Source of the DNA: Phycisphaera mikurensis NBRC 102666
GTDB taxonomy: Bacteria; Planctomycetota; Phycisphaerae; Phycisphaerales; SM1A02
Assembly (NCBI GenBank): GCA_945890745.1
Contig: CAMDCW010000006.1
Span: 1 to 36,540, forward strand
Reading direction: 5' to 3'
DNA: 36,540 nucleotides
The translations under genes and the position numbers were made by a program. Below the pieces are notes generated by a model, which saw only the letters and a program-made list of their open reading frames with translations, was not told where the DNA came from and made no database searches. Position 1 is the stretch's first letter. Each line of letters starts with the position of its first letter. Positions 9,237-17,422 of the stretch are shown piece by piece.

Positions 9237-10298
9237 GTGGCAATCCTCATTACTGGCAGCGCAGGATTCATCGGAAGCGCGTTTGTGCATTCATGGTTCC
9301 TGCACAGCGAGGAGCCTGCTGTCACACTGGATCTACTCACCTACGCAGGCAACCCAGACAATTTTGCGGGCCTACCCTCAACGGCCGCCCACACGTTTGT
9401 CCATGGTGATATTGCGGACCGCAACCTGATGCAACGGCTACTGGCTGAATTCCAGCCACGCGCAATCGTGCACCTGGCGGCGGAGACTCATGTCGACCGT
9501 TCTATTCGGACCGCCGAGGCGTTCTTTCAGACGAATGTCATCGGTACTACACGCCTCCTTGACGAGGTAACAGCGTATTGGCGAACCCTGTCTGAGGAAC
9601 GGCAACGCGCGTTCCGATTCCTCCACGTTTCGACGGATGAGGTGTTTGGCGCACTGACCGCACATGACCCAGCCTTCAATGAGTCAAGCCCGTATCGGCC
9701 GAGCAGCCCCTACGCAGCGAGCAAAGCGGCGGCAGATCACGCGGTTTCCGCCTGGCATACGACATACGGTCTTCCCGTACTGACGACCCACTGCTCGAAT
9801 AATTACGGTCCGCGGCAGTTCCCGGAGAAACTCATTCCGCTGTGCATCGCACGCGCAACGAGCGGCGAACCCATACCTGTGTATGGCAACGGGGCGCAAA
9901 TCCGCGACTGGCTCCATGTAGAAGACCATTGCGCCGCGTTACGTTTGGTATTAGAACGTGGCGCTGTCGGTCGGCGCTACAACATCGGTGGCTATGGCGA
10001 AACTGCCAATATTGACATGGTTCGTATGTTGTGCGAGATCCTTGACCGCAAGCAACCACGCCAGAACGGCGAACCGCACCATAAGCTGATCCGCTTCGTG
10101 ACCGACCGCCCTGGACATGATTGGCGCTACGCGATAGACCCGTCACGTATTCGCGATGAACTTGGATGGGCGCCAACTGTCTCCCTTACCCAAGGGCTCG
10201 CAGACACTGTTGACTGGTACATCACCAATTCACAGTGGCTTGAACGGGTGCGAACCGGCGAGTATCGATCGTGGGTCAGGACCCACTACGGCCAATGA
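9237..10298 (+). CDS. rmlB: dTDP-glucose 4,6-dehydratase
   Basis: This 353-residue protein starts at a GTG preceded by GGAG. RmlB converts dTDP-glucose to dTDP-4-keto-6-deoxyglucose, step two of dTDP-L-rhamnose synthesis, using bound NAD+. The sequence shows TGSAGFIG (6-13), ETHVDRSI, the active-site Thr133-Asp134-Glu135 (STDEVFG), Tyr159-x3-Lys163 (YAASK), SNNYGPRQFPEKLIP and GNGAQIRDWLHVEDHC, all diagnostic of RmlB. It is the first gene of a plus-strand block, and its stop overlaps the rmlD start by ATGA. The other two rhamnose genes are 14 kb away at the far side of the glycan locus. Confidence 0.96.
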   Translation: MAILITGSAGFIGSAFVHSWFLHSEEPAVTLDLLTYAGNPDNFAGLPSTAAHTFVHGDIADRNLMQRLLAEFQPRAIVHLAAETHVDRSIRTAEAFFQTNVIGTTRLLDEVTAYWRTLSEERQRAFRFLHVSTDEVFGALTAHDPAFNESSPYRPSSPYAASKAAADHAVSAWHTTYGLPVLTTHCSNNYGPRQFPEKLIPLCIARATSGEPIPVYGNGAQIRDWLHVEDHCAALRLVLERGAVGRRYNIGGYGETANIDMVRMLCEILDRKQPRQNGEPHHKLIRFVTDRPGHDWRYAIDPSRIRDELGWAPTVSLTQGLADTVDWYITNSQWLERVRTGEYRSWVRTHYGQ

Positions 10299-11191
10299 CC
10301 ATCCTGCTTTTTGGTGCGGAAGGTCAACTTGGGCGAGAGCTCGCGGTGTCACTTGCGGCGTTGGGGCCGATGACAGCGCTGTGCCGATCGCACGTTGACC
10401 TCCGAACGCCGCTAGCAGCCGCAGCAGTGATTCGCAGTAGTCGCCCGCAGTTCGTTGTGAACGCTGCTGGGTATACGAATGTCGACGCTGCGGAATCGGA
10501 ACCGGAACTAGCGCAACGAATCAACGGCGATGCCGTGGGCGAAATCGCCGAGGCGTGTTCATCGTGCGGATCTCACCTGCTGCACTTCTCAACTGACTAT
10601 GTCTTTGCGGGTACCGGCACCGCGCCACACCGCGAGGAAGATCCGGTTGGTCCCGTGAACGCGTACGGTCGCAGCAAACTCGAAGGCGAACGCCAAGCGA
10701 TGAACGCTGGTTGCCAACTGACCATTCTGCGAACAAGCTGGTTGCATGCCCCGCGCGGCAAGAACTTCATTCGAACCGTACTAGCGTTGGCACAAACGCG
10801 TCATGAAATCTCCGTCGTGAGCGACCAGTTTGGCGCCCCCACATCGGCACGGTGGCTAGCGGATATTGCATCACACATCGCTCGCCGGTCACTGGTAGGA
10901 GATCGTCCAACACCGCGGGTGCTGCACGCCACCTCGCGCGGTAGCGCTTCATGGCATGAGGTTGCGCAAACTGCTCTTTCCATAGCAGTCGAGGCGGGCA
11001 TGCCATCCCTGATTGCCAAGCACTCAATCACGCCGATCACTTCAAGTCAACTGCGATCACCCGCAGTGCGCCCGCTCAATTCGCGTCTATCAATCGAAAC
11101 GCTGGAAAGTACCCTTGGCATTGAGTGCCAAGCGTGGATCAACGGCGTACGCGAAACGGCGTGCGCCATCGCCAGAGAATCATTGTCGTGA
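10295..11191 (+). CDS. rmlD: dTDP-4-dehydrorhamnose reductase
   Basis: This 298-residue protein runs from an ATG that overlaps the rmlB stop (ATGA). RmlD makes dTDP-L-rhamnose by NAD(P)H reduction of the 4-keto group. The N-terminal motif GAEGQLGREL (7-16), NAAGYTNVDAAE, STDYVFAG (99-106), Tyr124-x3-Lys128 (YGRSK), LRTSWLHAPRGKNF and SDQFGAPTSARWLAD match the family throughout. The length is normal. A GTG 24 bases upstream in the same frame is not needed. It is translationally coupled to rmlB. Confidence 0.95.
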   Translation: MTILLFGAEGQLGRELAVSLAALGPMTALCRSHVDLRTPLAAAAVIRSSRPQFVVNAAGYTNVDAAESEPELAQRINGDAVGEIAEACSSCGSHLLHFSTDYVFAGTGTAPHREEDPVGPVNAYGRSKLEGERQAMNAGCQLTILRTSWLHAPRGKNFIRTVLALAQTRHEISVVSDQFGAPTSARWLADIASHIARRSLVGDRPTPRVLHATSRGSASWHEVAQTALSIAVEAGMPSLIAKHSITPITSSQLRSPAVRPLNSRLSIETLESTLGIECQAWINGVRETACAIARESLS

Positions 11192-11234
11192 ACAGCGCAT
11201 CCAATCCACATCGCCGCTGCGGGACTGAGGAACG

Positions 11235-12248
11235 ATGACTGCCAATTCTGAAAATCCTGCTCACGCCGTGACCCTAGTCGTGCCAGCACGCGATGCAGCG
11301 GCGACATTGCAAGCGTGCTTGACGGCGGCGCTGGCGATCAAGTCATCGCCCGGGTCCGCGCTGACGGCGATCATTGTCGTTGACGACGGATCTGTTGATG
11401 AAACAAACACGATCGCGCGCCGGCTTGGAGTAGAGGTATTGGCTGGTACCGGCCGCGGTGCTGCTGCTGCACGAAACATTGGATGGCGAGCCGCCGCCAC
11501 TGAGCTTGTCTGGTTCATTGACGCGGACTGCATCCCGGATTTGAACGCACTCAACGCCCTGCTGCCGCACCTCCGCGATGCCAACGTCGCTGGAGCCGGC
11601 GGAACATACGACATTGAGCGAGACGCATCGCTCCTGCAGCGCCTCATTCACGAAGAGATCAAGGTCCGACATGCAAAAATGCCTGAGAATGTCGACTTTC
11701 TTGCTACCTTCGACGTTCTGTATCGGCGAGCAGTTCTCGCTTCCTTACACGGATTTGACGAGCGATATCTGAAAGGCCAAGACGCCGAATTTGCGTTTCG
11801 TGTGATTGAAGCGGGATACGCATTGCACTTTGACCAACGATCAATCGTGCAACATCATCATGCCGACCGGCTGAGTCGATACCTAGCCGTGCAACGACAG
11901 CAGGGATATTGGCGGGTGGCGCTCCATCTTGAACACCGCGGCCGCGGTCGCAGCAACTCTTACAGCAATGTCACTGATCATGCACAGCCATTCATCGCGA
12001 CGTTGATTCCGATTGCCGCGATCGCCACCCTGCAACTCCCGAAGTGGTGGCTCGTGATGATCCCGATCGTCGCGCTCTTGCTATTGCAACTGCCAATGGC
12101 GGTAGCGATGACCAAGCGCGCGGGACCAGCCATGTTGGCGTTCATCGTGCTTGGGGCTGTTCGTGCCGTCTATCGGGCGGTCGGCATGTGGCACGGGGTC
12201 ATTGATCGCGTCACTTCGTTTGTGATGGCGTCGGGTCGGAAACCCTAA
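11235..12248 (+). CDS. GT2 glycosyltransferase with C-terminal membrane segments
   Basis: This 337-residue protein has a GT-A family 2 catalytic domain in its first ~230 residues: VVPARDAA, VDDGS (Asp50-Asp51), the GRGAAAARNIGWRAA nucleotide-sugar contact region, the metal-binding Asp96-Ala-Asp98 (FIDADC), and FDERYLKGQDAEFAFRV near the catalytic base. One or two hydrophobic segments follow (about 235-280), with a further short one near 295-315, so it is probably bound to the inner membrane facing the cytoplasm. GAGG precedes the ATG by 4 nt. The gene is third after rmlB and rmlD, 43 bases downstream, hence probably adds a sugar, possibly rhamnose, to the glycan. Its last 38 bases overlap the end of the opposing gene. 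Confidence 0.88.
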   Translation: MTANSENPAHAVTLVVPARDAAATLQACLTAALAIKSSPGSALTAIIVVDDGSVDETNTIARRLGVEVLAGTGRGAAAARNIGWRAAATELVWFIDADCIPDLNALNALLPHLRDANVAGAGGTYDIERDASLLQRLIHEEIKVRHAKMPENVDFLATFDVLYRRAVLASLHGFDERYLKGQDAEFAFRVIEAGYALHFDQRSIVQHHHADRLSRYLAVQRQQGYWRVALHLEHRGRGRSNSYSNVTDHAQPFIATLIPIAAIATLQLPKWWLVMIPIVALLLLQLPMAVAMTKRAGPAMLAFIVLGAVRAVYRAVGMWHGVIDRVTSFVMASGRKP

Positions 12249-13128
12249 AAATCATTGGCACTTCCATGACTTTCGGGTGATGAAAGCCGTGCTCCCATAC
12301 GCCTCCCTCGCCCCACGCGTCGCCGTGGTCACCGCAAATCATGATGTTCGCCTTTGAGAACGCGCCCACCAGCGGCGCAATTGCCTGGTCCACCCAAGTC
12401 AAACACGCGGCCTGGCGCCGCGCGCTTTCCACGGCATTGTTGGAACTTGCAAACGCGCGGCACGTCACATCAGCGTTACTCCAGGGCGCACCTTCGTAGT
12501 AATACGGAACATGCGTCTCGCCAATATTGATGAATGCAAACACCGGCCGCCGAGCGCCACCGACAGTCTCCGATAGCCACTGTAACTGCTTGCGTAATGA
12601 CCATGCATTCCCCGCATACATATAGTGCTGGAAGTCCTGAACAAGCAATCGGCCGACATCGGAGCTGTCGTCAAACCACTTCACTGCTCCAGTACCAGCG
12701 GTGATGTATCCAGCATTGTTAAAGCCCTCCATCATGCTCCGACCGCGCAACACAAATCGATCGTTTGCACGAGACGGCGACCCACCGCCGTGCAATCGCA
12801 CCAACTTTCCACACTTCGGATTCACGATCGCCTCTTGGCTCAGACCATCACCTGGGGTAAATCCAACAAACATCGCTGCGTGGGACGCATAGGTGAAGTA
12901 ACTCGGGGCCATGACTTTGTGAATTGGCCCGACCCCGCTGATGACCGGCACAGAACACGAAGACAATGTGTCAAACCGACACGAATCGAGCGTGATCAAC
13001 AACAGTGAGTCCGGATGTTGGCTGCCCGGCACCCATGGGCCAGGAATACGCGGGCGCCCCCGGTTGCGCCACGCAGTGCGCGTAGCAAGATTGAGTGCCC
13101 GAAAGCGCCGCTTGAACGCGAAGTTCAT
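12211..13128 (-). CDS. Sulfatase/alkaline-phosphatase-fold hydrolase, unusual active site
   Basis: This 305-residue protein has no signal peptide. Its fold is recognised from LLLITLDSCRFDT (Asp48 as first metal ligand), SYFTYASHAAMFVGFTP (76-92), GETHVPYY (His206) and ICGDHGDAWGEGG...EHGFHH (Asp267, His268, His280), the order of metal ligands in the sulfatase/alkaline phosphatase superfamily. The formylglycine motif C/S-x-P-x-R of true sulfatases is missing; Thr79 or Ser82 occupies the nucleophile region. It may act as a phosphodiesterase or phosphotransferase on the glycan or its precursor, or be a degenerate sulfatase. It is the last gene of a three-gene minus-strand block, and its ATG overlaps the upstream stop by ATGA. 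Activity is an open question. Confidence 0.72.
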   Translation of the reverse strand: MNFAFKRRFRALNLATRTAWRNRGRPRIPGPWVPGSQHPDSLLLITLDSCRFDTLSSCSVPVISGVGPIHKVMAPSYFTYASHAAMFVGFTPGDGLSQEAIVNPKCGKLVRLHGGGSPSRANDRFVLRGRSMMEGFNNAGYITAGTGAVKWFDDSSDVGRLLVQDFQHYMYAGNAWSLRKQLQWLSETVGGARRPVFAFINIGETHVPYYYEGAPWSNADVTCRAFASSNNAVESARRQAACLTWVDQAIAPLVGAFSKANIMICGDHGDAWGEGGVWEHGFHHPKVMEVPMIFRVSDPTPSQTK

Positions 13129-14372
13129 TCGTGAATCCTACCTTCAATTCCTAGTAACTCAATGAACCGGCGCATCAGCATCGCGTGATCCAATTCGCGC
13201 ACCGCAATCTCCCGCGACGCGATTCCAAGGCGCACCCGCAGATGGCTATCACTGAGGCGCACCATCGCCTGTGCCAATCCGGCTGCATCGCGCTCAGTTA
13301 CTGTGAACCCATTGACACCGTCGCGAACAATCTCCGGAATGCCACTGTGGCGCGTTCCGAGCACGGGCAAACCAGCAGCCATCGCCTCCATGACTACTAC
13401 AGGCATCCCCTCAATATCACCGTCGTCGGCGGTCTCGCTCGGGGCGATCAACACGTCCGCTCGCGCAAGCTCCGCCGACACCTGCGCGCGATCGCACCAC
13501 CCGGCAAATCGAATACGAGTTTCGACGCCAAGTTCTTGGGCGAGACGGTGCAAGTCCGCGGCGAGCGGGCCATCTCCGATCAGTGTCAATGTTGGACCCC
13601 GTTCACCTGCGAGCGCCATGGCGCGAATCAGCGTCGCAAATCCCTTCTTGGGGACGAATCGACCAATTGCGACCGCGGACCATCCGCCGTCAACGCGATG
13701 TTCCTTAGGAATTGGTGAGAATCGGTTTATATCGACGCCCAATCGATGGACAAGCAGTCGATCCTGAGGCGCTCCCGCATCCCGAAGCCTGCTTGCCAGA
13801 AACTCTGAATTGGGAAGAATGAGATCAGCGTCAACAAACAGGTCCGTGTACAGGCCAGCGCCAGAATTCCGAAGCGCGCGCGTGGTGTCGTAGCCGTAGA
13901 AGGCAACCGATAGTGGTCCATCGATCAACCCCGCGCGACGCATGACGGCCGCTACCACTCCACTCGGCCCAAACTCGGCATGAATTCTGTCGAAGCGATG
14001 GGGTACGCCCGCCATTCCGAGCGCATCGGCCGCAGCAAGAATTTGACCCGAAGGGGCACGCCACCCAAGGCGTGGATCGATCGCTTGGAAAGCGAGCCGC
14101 GGCGAGGAACAAGCCAGACGCCCTGCTCGAAAGACTCCCCGCGCAAGACGTTCTGCAATGGGACGGTTGATGTTCGCATAGCGCACACAGCGCGGCAATC
14201 CGATTGCAATTTCATTCGAGTCCCACGGCGAACCATCGCCGCCATCGAGAGCGAGCACCGTAAGGTTGCATCCCGCCTCAATCAATCCCGAAGCATGATC
14301 ACGAATGAATGTCTCAGACCGCAGCGGGAAGCCGCCACAGACCAGTAGAACTTTCGCTGGAACTTGAGGCAT
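13125..14372 (-). CDS. GT4 family glycosyltransferase
   Basis: This 415-residue protein runs from the ATG at 14372, which overlaps the upstream stop as TAATG. The upstream 100 codons of the open frame run antiparallel to no recognisable domain and are rejected. It is a GT-B fold retaining transferase: an N-terminal acceptor half with VCGGFPLRSETFIRDH (typical of the WcaL/ExoL-like group), and a C-terminal nucleotide-sugar half with AIGRFVPKKGF (235-245), LIGDGPL, FAGW and the EX7E pair Glu331/Glu339 (EGMPVVVMEAMAAGLPV). It acts in the cytoplasm on the growing lipid-linked glycan. It is the middle gene of a coupled three-gene block with a GT2 before and the sulfatase-like gene after. Confidence 0.92.
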   Translation of the reverse strand: MPQVPAKVLLVCGGFPLRSETFIRDHASGLIEAGCNLTVLALDGGDGSPWDSNEIAIGLPRCVRYANINRPIAERLARGVFRAGRLACSSPRLAFQAIDPRLGWRAPSGQILAAADALGMAGVPHRFDRIHAEFGPSGVVAAVMRRAGLIDGPLSVAFYGYDTTRALRNSGAGLYTDLFVDADLILPNSEFLASRLRDAGAPQDRLLVHRLGVDINRFSPIPKEHRVDGGWSAVAIGRFVPKKGFATLIRAMALAGERGPTLTLIGDGPLAADLHRLAQELGVETRIRFAGWCDRAQVSAELARADVLIAPSETADDGDIEGMPVVVMEAMAAGLPVLGTRHSGIPEIVRDGVNGFTVTERDAAGLAQAMVRLSDSHLRVRLGIASREIAVRELDHAMLMRRFIELLGIEGRIHE

Positions 14373-15487
14373 TACTGCCGCTCTCCAGGACGAGGCATGC
14401 CAACCGCCAGCATCGCGACACCAATCCGCGTGACTGGTTTGATACCAATGAGTAACTCCACGCGACGCAGCGCGTATCCCATACAGCGAAGCGCGTAATA
14501 GAGTGCCAGCGCTGGGCTCGCACGCAGGAGTCCGAACGGAGTCTTGCCCTTGCGGGTTATCTCGTTCCAGGAAACTGCGGCGATACCCGCAAAGAGCGGT
14601 AGCAGCGACAAGACCGGTAGCCACTGCGCCCATGGTGAACGGATAACGAGAGCCACCGGCACCGCGATACAAACGGTCAGCAGCGCCAGCAGAAACGGCG
14701 CGACATCAAGCCGATCGGGCAGGGAAAATTTCCAGACCAATTCCGCTGCTGCACGTCCGCCGTGATAGGCCTGGCGCATGAAACTACGCGCCGAATATGG
14801 ATGATGATGCCGAAGTACCGCAGAAGGCTCGGCCAGTACCTTCCACCCGGCAGCGCGGATTGCCAAGTACAAACCTTCTTCATCACAGCGACCAGAAAAT
14901 GTTGTATCTGGCGGGGCTCCGTCCCGGCGCGTGGCATCGGAAAAATCCTCTTCCCACTGATGCGCAAGCAAGAGCTCACGGCGAACGCAGAGGTTGCAAG
15001 ACGTGAAGCGTGAAACTGGACCGCGCCGCGGCAATCGGTGCGTTCCAGAGAATGCTCGCTCCCAGATGTTGCTCTGACAAGTGTCTTCGACAAGTCCAGA
15101 AACTGCACCCACCGATTGATCGTGCAGCGGCGACACTAGGTTCTGAATCCACGTGTGGCCGGCGACGCAATCGGAATCCAAGAATGCAACAATATCGCCA
15201 GTCGCTGCAGCAACCCCAACATTTCGGCTGGCATTGGCACCGAGGTTGCGCCGATTTCGAATGACCCGAAGCAGTGTGGAGCCTGCATGCGGCAGCAAAG
15301 CGTGCAGCGCATCGGCTGTTCCGTCCCGGGAGAAATCGTCGACCACCACAATTTCTACGGGTGGCAACGATTGCCGAAGCAGGCCCTCCACGCAACTAAC
15401 AATCTGGACGCGTCGGTCGCTCGTGGGCACGACAACGGTCACTCGCGCCTGTACCGAAGACTTGGAATGTGACGGGTTGTCAGCCAT
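14372..15487 (-). CDS. GT2 glycosyltransferase, membrane-anchored
   Basis: This 371-residue protein has a GT-A domain at about 14-240, with VVVPTSDRR, VVDDFSRDGT (Asp50-Asp51), NLGANASRNVGVAAATGD, the metal-binding Asp104-Ser-Asp106 (FLDSDC), and CDEEGLYLAIRAAGW. Hydrophobic helices follow (about 258-310), so the enzyme probably sits on the cytoplasmic face of the membrane. It is first of the minus-strand block, and its start codon lies 13 nt after a -10 box. It diverges from the plus-strand GT2 pair with only 47 bases between start codons. Donor and linkage are unknown. Confidence 0.88.
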   Translation of the reverse strand: MADNPSHSKSSVQARVTVVVPTSDRRVQIVSCVEGLLRQSLPPVEIVVVDDFSRDGTADALHALLPHAGSTLLRVIRNRRNLGANASRNVGVAAATGDIVAFLDSDCVAGHTWIQNLVSPLHDQSVGAVSGLVEDTCQSNIWERAFSGTHRLPRRGPVSRFTSCNLCVRRELLLAHQWEEDFSDATRRDGAPPDTTFSGRCDEEGLYLAIRAAGWKVLAEPSAVLRHHHPYSARSFMRQAYHGGRAAAELVWKFSLPDRLDVAPFLLALLTVCIAVPVALVIRSPWAQWLPVLSLLPLFAGIAAVSWNEITRKGKTPFGLLRASPALALYYALRCMGYALRRVELLIGIKPVTRIGVAMLAVGMPRPGERQ

Positions 15488-15500
15488 CGCAACCCGGGCG

Positions 15501-15530
15501 ATGCTACACTTTTCTGGAAATAAGGGTCAA
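15501..15530 (-). promoter_or_regulatory. Promoter of the minus-strand GT block
   Basis: On the minus strand, TTGACC (15525-15530), an 18-nt spacer and TAGCAT (15501-15506) form a good sigma-70-like promoter. The -10 ends 13 nt before the ATG at 15487, leaving a leader of about 6 nt and no ribosome-binding site. It overlaps a plus-strand -10 for the divergent gene. Confidence 0.55.
15502..15510 (+). promoter_or_regulatory. Extended -10 promoter for the plus-strand GT2 pair
   Basis: TGcTACACT is an extended -10 element (TGn plus TACACT) ending 24 nt before the ATG at 15535. An AAGGG Shine-Dalgarno sequence (15522-15526) follows with 8-nt spacing. It overlaps the -10 of the opposing promoter, so the two directions could interfere. 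Confidence 0.4.
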
Positions 15531-15534
15531 TCGC

Positions 15535-16467
15535 ATGCATGTGGTAATCGGTGTCATCACCCGCAGGAGACCAACGGGAATAGCCCGACTCCTTGCATCG
15601 ATCAATGCCCTGCCCAACTTGTCTGCTGCCACTGGAACAGCCGTTGTAACACAGGTGCTCATTGTTGAGAACGATGAGACAACATCTTTCAGTACTCCGC
15701 TGCACTGCAGCGTGCCTATTCATTACGCCATGGAGCCGCGGATAGGCATTCCCTGTGCCCGCAATCGTGTCATTGCGGAGGCGCTATTGCTGACGCCCCG
15801 CGCAGACTGGTTGGCATTTGTTGACGACGATGAAACCGTCGACGCCAACTGGCTAAAGGCCATGGCTGACCTGGCCGCTCGAACCACCGCCGACGTTGTT
15901 GCTGGACCTGCGATACCCATGCTGCCCGAGCCAGCGCCCGCATGGGCAGTACAGAGTGGCGCGTACGAGCAACCGCGCTACCCAACCGGAACGTCCCTGC
16001 CGCACGCATACACCAACAATGTTTGGACGCGGCTTTCGTGCCTTGAAGACGGGGCAGTTCGATTCGATGAGCGTCTACTGCAGACTGGCGGTAGCGACAC
16101 ACATTTCTACCGCCGACTTGCCCGCAGGGGTCACAAGATTGTCTGGTGTGACGAAGCCATTTGCCGTGAGTGGTATCCGCGCACCCGCATGACTCGCCGC
16201 TGGGCGCTCCAGCGTTCGTACCGAATTGGCGCAACAAATGCGTGGATCATGCGTGACCTTGGCGAACACGGACAGTTGCGGTGCATCTGGCAAGGGGTTC
16301 GATTCATCGCGCGTGGTTTGGTCGGCACGACACGCGCGCTCTTGCAAGGTCGGTTCGCTGCTGCTTCAATGACACTACCACTCGATGTCGCGCGCGCCAC
16401 CGGGCTGACGCTGGGAGCGCTTGGACTTGCGCGCCATCAGGAGTATCTGGTGCTCCATGGTGAGTGA
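15535..16467 (+). CDS. GT2 glycosyltransferase with DDDE motif (copy 1)
   Basis: This 310-residue protein runs from an ATG with AAGGG 8 nt upstream; an upstream start at 15469 would lie inside the divergent gene and its promoter. The GT-A layout is VVIGVITRRRP, MEPRIGIPCARNRVI (donor contact), FVDDDE (97-100, metal binding), VAGPAIPMLPEPAPAW, TNNVW and GGSDTHFYRRLARRGHKIVW (about 175-194), then REWYPRTRMTRRWALQRSYR. This set marks a compact GT2 subgroup often found in polysaccharide loci. The 3' end overlaps the next, related gene by 11 bases, so the two are co-translated. It has no strong membrane segment. Confidence 0.86.
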   Translation: MHVVIGVITRRRPTGIARLLASINALPNLSAATGTAVVTQVLIVENDETTSFSTPLHCSVPIHYAMEPRIGIPCARNRVIAEALLLTPRADWLAFVDDDETVDANWLKAMADLAARTTADVVAGPAIPMLPEPAPAWAVQSGAYEQPRYPTGTSLPHAYTNNVWTRLSCLEDGAVRFDERLLQTGGSDTHFYRRLARRGHKIVWCDEAICREWYPRTRMTRRWALQRSYRIGATNAWIMRDLGEHGQLRCIWQGVRFIARGLVGTTRALLQGRFAAASMTLPLDVARATGLTLGALGLARHQEYLVLHGE

Positions 16468-17410
16468 GATCCCCGCCATCACCATTGCTGTTTGCATTTC
16501 CACCTTGCATCGCCCTGCTGGACTAGAACAGACACTACGGAGCGTGGCGAAACAACGGGATTCCCTTCCAATTGGCCACGCACTTATGGCGGTGGTGGTC
16601 AGCAATGACCCTGACGATCCTGAACCGAAACAGGTGGTCATGCGCGTAGCTAAAGAGTCCGGCCTACGCATTGAATTTGCCGTGGAGCCGCACAGAGGGG
16701 TCGCTCCTCCGCGCAACTGCGCCCTTGGAATTGCGCAGACCGCTGTCGGCGCCAAGGGATTGATCGCATTCATTGATGACGACGAAGTGGCTGATCATGG
16801 GTGGCTAGCAGAATTGCTTTCTGTCAAGTTGCGATGGGGAGCAGCCATCGTGACCGGACCCGTTGTGCCAACATTTGACCACCAGCCAGCCGATTGGATT
16901 GTCCGCGGCGGATTCTTTGCACCCACCGTGCTACAAACCGGTGCATCACGGCGGTGGGCATTTACAAACAACGTCCTCTTTGACGCCGCGCTTCTAGCGA
17001 GTGTTGATCGCTGGTTTGATCCGCACTACCTGCGCGCAGGTGAAGATCGGCATTTCTTCCAACGTCTGGCCGCACGTGGCGCGCGGATCGTGTGGGCGGC
17101 CAACGCACGTGTGACAGAATCGATCCCACCAGCACGCGCGTGTGCGCCGTGGTTGGTGCGCCGGCAGAGATCGGTGGGCCGATGCGTTGCGCCAATCGAA
17201 CGCGATCTGTACGGCACTCCATATGCGGTGCTGAACTGCTCGGCACGGGGGATCGCCTGCATTGGGCTTGGTTCAGTGCTCACGCTCGTCGGCTGCTTGA
17301 GCAAGCGCCGACGTGTGCGCGGATTGATGTGGACCGCGTGGGGAATCGGACTCATCGAAGGCGTATGGCGCCCTTCTGTTGCCGGCGCGCCAGTATCAAT
17401 CGCTGATTGA
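16457..17410 (+). CDS. GT2 glycosyltransferase with DDDE motif (copy 2)
   Basis: This 317-residue protein has its ATG 11 bases inside the preceding gene. It is a paralog of copy 1: VEPHRGVAPPRNCAL, AFIDDDE (about 104-110), VTGPVVPTFDHQPADW, TNNVLF, AGEDRHFFQRLAARGARIVW and VTESIPPAR follow the same order and spacing. A hydrophobic stretch near residues 255-275 may associate it with the membrane. The tandem pair probably adds two sugars in succession or in different contexts. It converges on the methyltransferase gene with a 12-base gap and no visible terminator. Confidence 0.86.
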   Translation: MVSEIPAITIAVCISTLHRPAGLEQTLRSVAKQRDSLPIGHALMAVVVSNDPDDPEPKQVVMRVAKESGLRIEFAVEPHRGVAPPRNCALGIAQTAVGAKGLIAFIDDDEVADHGWLAELLSVKLRWGAAIVTGPVVPTFDHQPADWIVRGGFFAPTVLQTGASRRWAFTNNVLFDAALLASVDRWFDPHYLRAGEDRHFFQRLAARGARIVWAANARVTESIPPARACAPWLVRRQRSVGRCVAPIERDLYGTPYAVLNCSARGIACIGLGSVLTLVGCLSKRRRVRGLMWTAWGIGLIEGVWRPSVAGAPVSIAD

Positions 17411-17422
17411 CGCGTTTGGCCG

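Noticed and set aside
13125-14672. The full 515-codon frame for the GT4 gene
   Set aside because: The first 100 codons overlap the upstream GT2 gene in another frame and resemble no family; the ATG at 14372 overlaps the upstream stop as TAATG and fits the GT4 N-terminus.
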